Origin: JBFEUI01 sp041547565
GTDB taxonomy: Bacteria > Pseudomonadota > Gammaproteobacteria > Thiohalomonadales > Thiohalomonadaceae
Length of the DNA: 45,324 nucleotides
Assembly: GCA_041547565.1 (NCBI GenBank)
Contig: JBFEUI010000007.1
Location: 1 to 45,324, forward strand
Direction of reading: 5' to 3'
Positions 41,999-45,324 of this stretch are shown piece after piece. The notes under the pieces are model-generated. The model was not told the origin of the DNA. It saw only the letters and a program-made list of their open reading frames with translations, and searched no databases. The position numbers and the translations under genes are program-made. How positions within the stretch are numbered: position 1 is the first letter of the stretch; each line of letters starts with the position of its first letter.

Positions 41999-44973
41999 AG
42001 CGATGTTAGCGTCGGGTTATTCACTGCAGTGGCTGCTTCCTCGCGCGTCAGCGGCAGTTCCAGGGTAAAACCGGTTCCTTCGTTGACCGTGCTGTGTACC
42101 TGAATGGTGCCGAAGTGCTCCTGCACGATGTTGTAGACGACGGAAAGTCCCAGACCGGTGCCTTCGCCCGGTTGCTTGGTGGTGACGAAGGGTTCGAATA
42201 TCTGCGGCAGCAGCTCCTCGGGAATGCCGTGGCCGTGATCGCTGATCCGTACCTGGGCAAAGTCGTCGCCGCGGCGGGTCTGAATTTCGATGCTATCGCC
42301 TGCGCGTGAGGCATCCGAGGCGTTGCTCAGCAGGTTGACGAATACCTGTGTCAGGCGCTGGCTGTTGCCCTCCACGTAGAGGGTGTCGGTGCACTCCAGC
42401 TTGAACACCAGTTCCTTGCCGGCGTGGCTGAGCTGCACCAGGCTGATAGCCTCCTCAATGCAGCGGCACAACTCCACCTGTCGGGTCTGCTGTTCGTCGA
42501 CGGCGCCTGAGTGGCTGAAGTTGACCAGTGACTGCACGATATCGGAGATGCGCCGTGTCTGCTCCAGAATCTGTTCCAGGCTGTTGTGGTGAAATGCATC
42601 CTTGTCCGTCTCGGCCAACAGGTCCTGGGCGAGGCAGGCGATGCCGGTGACCGGGTTGCCTATTTCATGGGCGACGCCCGCCGCGAGCCGGCCGATCGAG
42701 GCCAGCCGCTCACTGTGGGTCAGTTCGGTCTCCAGCATGTGCAGATCGGTCAAATCCTCGACCAGCACCACGGTACCGCCCTCACCGGGATTGTCTTCAC
42801 TGACATCGATCGCCGCCTTGTGCAGATTGAAGACACGGGATTTGCTGCCCTCCCTGACCTTGATGTTGCGCAGCTGCTGCTCGCTGGTCTGCATGAAACC
42901 GTCAAGCAGACCGGCCCACGGCTCGGGCAGTGCACGCAGGCTGATACCGACCGCCCTGGCGGTGGGGATGCCCGAGAGCGTGGTCATTGCGCTGTTCCAG
43001 TTGATGATATCCAGGTCGGGGGCGACGGAGCAGACCCCCATGGGCAGGTCATGCAGCACCTGCCGATGATAGCGGCGCAGCCCGTCAAGCTCCGCGGCCA
43101 GGCCGCGCAGCTGGGTTTGCGACTCCTCCAGCCGCTGTTCGATGTAACGCACACTGTCGGCCAGGGCGCTGCGCGTGTGCGGTTCGAGCTGAAGCCGGTC
43201 GTCGACGATCATGCGCGCCAGCAGGGGGCCAACCAGGCCGGAGAGGTTGCGCTCGATGCGCTGGCGCAGCCGGCCGAGGTCGCTTTTGCGCAGCTCGGTG
43301 TGTATCAGTCCCAGGTCTGTCAGCGCACGGTTTACCTCATGCTGCGCCATCTCCGAACCGGTGATCTGCGCCAGCTGTTCCTGAACCTGCTGGATGGAAC
43401 CGGCCACCAGCAATCCTGCCGGCGGCGCCAGCGAATCCTTGCAGCAGGCCTCCGCCACCTCCTGTTCCTTGTTGCTGGGACGGGTGAGCAGGGAGACCCC
43501 GACAAACAGCAGTGCATTGATGCTCAGCGACCAGAGTGTGGGGCCGCTCCAGGGATCGGCGGGGCTGGTGGCGATAAGGGCTGAGGGGTTAAGGCTGCTG
43601 CGAATCAGCCCCGAGCTGTCGAGCAGCGGCAGCAGCAGGGCGTAGCCCCATACGCTGCCGCCGCCCAGCAGCCCGACGATGAAACCGGCACGGGTGGCGC
43701 GGCGCCAGTAGAGCAGCCCGATGATGCCGGGGAGAAACTGCGCCACCGCGATGAATGAGATGAGCCCCAGCTGTACCAGTCCCTGGTTGTGTTCCAGCAA
43801 CATGTAGAAGCCGAAGCCGGCGAGGATGATTAGGGCGATAAGGACGCGCCGGCCCCACAACAGCCAGCGGTAGATATCGGTTTGAGGATTCAGGCGCGGT
43901 GGAAAACTGGCCGGCAGGACCAGGTGGTTCATGCACATCGCCGCCAGTGCCAGGGTGGTGACGATGATCATCGCGCTGGCCGCCGAGATTCCGCCAATGA
44001 AAGTCAGTACCGGCAACAGCGGCGAGCCGCTCTCCATGGTGATGCCCAGTGCGTAAAAGTCGGCCGGCGTGTCGGGTGAGACCGCGCTGCCGGCCCAGAG
44101 GATCGGCGGTATCGCCAGGTTCAACAGCAGCAGAAACAACGGGAAGGCCCAGCTGGCGGTGGACAGGGTGGCCGGTTCGATATTCTCGGTAAAGGCCATG
44201 TGGAACTGGCGTGGCAACAGGAAGGCGGCGGCGAAGGCGAGCAGCAACAGGGTGGTCCAGGGGCCCTCGCGCACCGGCTGGTAGAGTGCGGCCACCGCCT
44301 GTGGGTGTTGTTCCAGCCATGCCTCCAGGCCACCAAGGCCGCCGAACACACCGAACACCGCGTACAGACCGACCAGCATCAGGGCGGTAAGCTTGATGAG
44401 GGACTCGAAGGCAATGGCGACCACCAGCCCCTCGTGTTTCTCCCGGGAGGTGATGTGGCGTGCACCGAACAGGATGGCGAACAGGGTGATGGTGATGCAG
44501 AAGCCGACGGCCAGCAGTATCGGGGTCGACTCCAGCGTCATCACCTGCAGCGACTCGGTCACGGCACGAATCTGCAGGGCGATGTAGGGCAGGGTGCCGG
44601 TGAGCATAAACAGGGTGACCAGCACGCCGGCCAGCTGGCTCTGGTAGCGGAAGGCGAACAGGTCGGCCAGCGAGGAGAGCTGGTACTCGTGGCAGAGCTT
44701 GAGTATCGGCTTAAGCAGCACCGGGGTGAGCAGGAAGGCGAGGGTGACACCCAGGTAGATGGTCAGGAAGTTGTAGCCCTGTTGCTGGGCGAAGCCCACG
44801 CTGCCGTAGTAGGTCCATGAGGTGGCGTAGACGCCGAGCGAAAGCACGTAGGTGATAGGGTGCCGGGCGAGCCGTTCCGGCAACAGGCCCCGCTCGGTGG
44901 CATAGGCGATAAGAAACAGAAGCAGCAGATAGCCGACGCCAATCAGGAACAGCTGCCACAGCTCAAAGTTCAT
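41995..44973 (-). CDS. Sensor histidine kinase with N-terminal sodium:solute symporter domain (CbrA-like)
   Basis: The 992-residue membrane protein has an SSS/SLC5 transporter domain of about 13 helices (1-500), a soluble linker with coiled-coil character (about 590-640), a PAS-like domain (about 640-740) and a histidine-kinase core. The core shows H box His769 (GVAHEIGNP), N box Asn884 (NLLSNASDA) and G boxes (DHGHGIPE from Asp912; GTGLGLSVV). Related kinases (CbrA, CrbS/MxtR) control carbon or acetate use. The nearby acs and symporter genes make acetate or a related carboxylate a plausible signal. The start overlaps the upstream small gene by 11 bases, so it is probably translationally coupled. 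Confidence 0.94.
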
Positions 44974-45163
44974 GGTGTCGCGACTTTCTCTGCAGCCAGA
45001 ATCCCAGGGCGATCAGCCCCAGCCAGATCAGGTAGGGGGCGGACCAGTGGCTGTCGTCGGCCGCCCACCATGTCAGCAGCGGCGAGAGCAGCAGAAATAG
45101 CGCAAGCAGGAAGAGCAGGATGACCCTGTCGTAGTAACCCTCTTTGTCGCCGTGCCTTGCCAT
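44963..45163 (-). CDS. Small two-helix membrane protein upstream of the kinase (CbrX-like)
   Basis: The 66-residue protein has two predicted membrane helices (about 13-33 and 40-58), with a charged C-terminus (QRKSRHHEL). Its stop lies inside the first codons of the kinase gene. A small overlapping gene in this place recalls cbrX, described before cbrA in Pseudomonas. The kinase start has no strong ribosome site of its own, which supports coupling. Confidence 0.8.
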   Translation of the reverse strand: MARHGDKEGYYDRVILLFLLALFLLLSPLLTWWAADDSHWSAPYLIWLGLIALGFWLQRKSRHHEL

Positions 45164-45180
45164 GGGGCTAGCTTAGCAAG

Positions 45181-45203
45181 ATTTGTTACAAAAGGTAACA
45201 AAT
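45181..45203. promoter_or_regulatory. ATTTGTTAC-N5-GTAACAAAT site C (candidate operator)
   Basis: Perfect 9-bp arms around AAAAG form a palindrome centred 29 bases before the cbrX-like start codon. The core TGTTAC-N5-GTAACA is identical to site B at 39268-39286, which suggests the same regulator binds both. Confidence 0.6.
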
Positions 45204-45233
45204 TAGATATTAGATATAAGTTACAAGAGAAAA

Positions 45234-45324
45234 GAGGAAAGAGGAAAGAGGAAAGAGGAAAGAGGAAAGAGGAAAGAGGAAAGAGGAAAGAGGAAAGAGG
45301 AAAGAGGAAAGAGGAAAGAGGAAA
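45234..45324. repeat. Heptanucleotide tandem repeat (GAGGAAA), at least 13 copies
   Basis: Thirteen exact copies of GAGGAAA run from 45234 to the end of the window, and the array probably continues beyond it. It begins about 70 bases upstream of the cbrX-like start codon, within or near the promoter of the kinase-regulator operon. On the coding strand it reads as TTTCCTC repeats. Confidence 0.97.

Overview
The window looks like a contiguous piece of a gammaproteobacterial chromosome, probably from a Chromatiales-like, respiratory and possibly sulfur-oxidising lineage. This placement is inferred from gene order (tRNA-Leu, nuoA-N, initiator tRNA, rimP-nusA-infB-rbfA-truB-rpsO-pnp) and from the moderately high G+C coding style. 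No phage, transposase, CRISPR array or plasmid gene is seen.

Region 1 (1-15491, + strand). The 3' tail of a tRNA (probably Leu) and its terminator are followed by a 600-base gene-free region. This holds an imperfect second copy of the tRNA tail and a promoter overlapped by a perfect 9-bp inverted repeat, with an FNR/ANR-like box just downstream. Then comes a complete 14-gene complex I operon (nuoA to nuoN, with nuoC and nuoD separate), and a DUF2818 membrane-protein gene behind a hairpin.

Region 2 (15781-24640, + strand). An initiator tRNA-Met with an unusual U1:U72 pair precedes the classical transcription/translation cluster rimP, nusA, infB, rbfA, truB, rpsO, pnp. A terminator-like hairpin lies in the rimP leader, and strong terminators follow the tRNA and pnp.

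Region 3 (24688-30011, mixed strands). This region carries a small membrane-anchored helical-repeat protein that appears to start at AUU and two bacteriohemerythrins, one lacking an iron-ligand histidine. It also carries a DUF389 membrane protein, a MetX-family acyltransferase that resembles serine O-succinyltransferases, a thioredoxin-fold protein and a PEBP/YbhB protein.

Region 4 (30314-45324, all - strand) is the most interesting part: an acetate uptake/activation and signalling cluster. In transcription order it has a CbrX-like small membrane protein, a sensor kinase with an N-terminal sodium/solute symporter domain (CbrA-like), an NtrC-type sigma-54 activator (CbrB-like), an unknown 146-aa protein and a YcgR-like PilZ protein. 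Then follow a cNMP-CBS-DUF294 nucleotidyltransferase, a two-subunit sodium:solute symporter, a second DUF294 paralogue overlapping a DnaQ-like exonuclease, and acetyl-CoA synthetase. A near-perfect sigma-54 promoter precedes the first DUF294 gene. About 97 and 117 bp upstream of its predicted start lie two palindromes of the form GTTAC-N5-GTAAC, and the same palindrome lies in front of the cbrX-like gene. This suggests that the kinase/regulator pair controls the DUF294-symporter unit and possibly itself. A 7-bp tandem repeat (at least 13 copies, running off the window) sits just upstream of the cbrX-like gene and could make expression of the whole regulatory operon variable.

All assignments come from reading the sequence; no database search was run.
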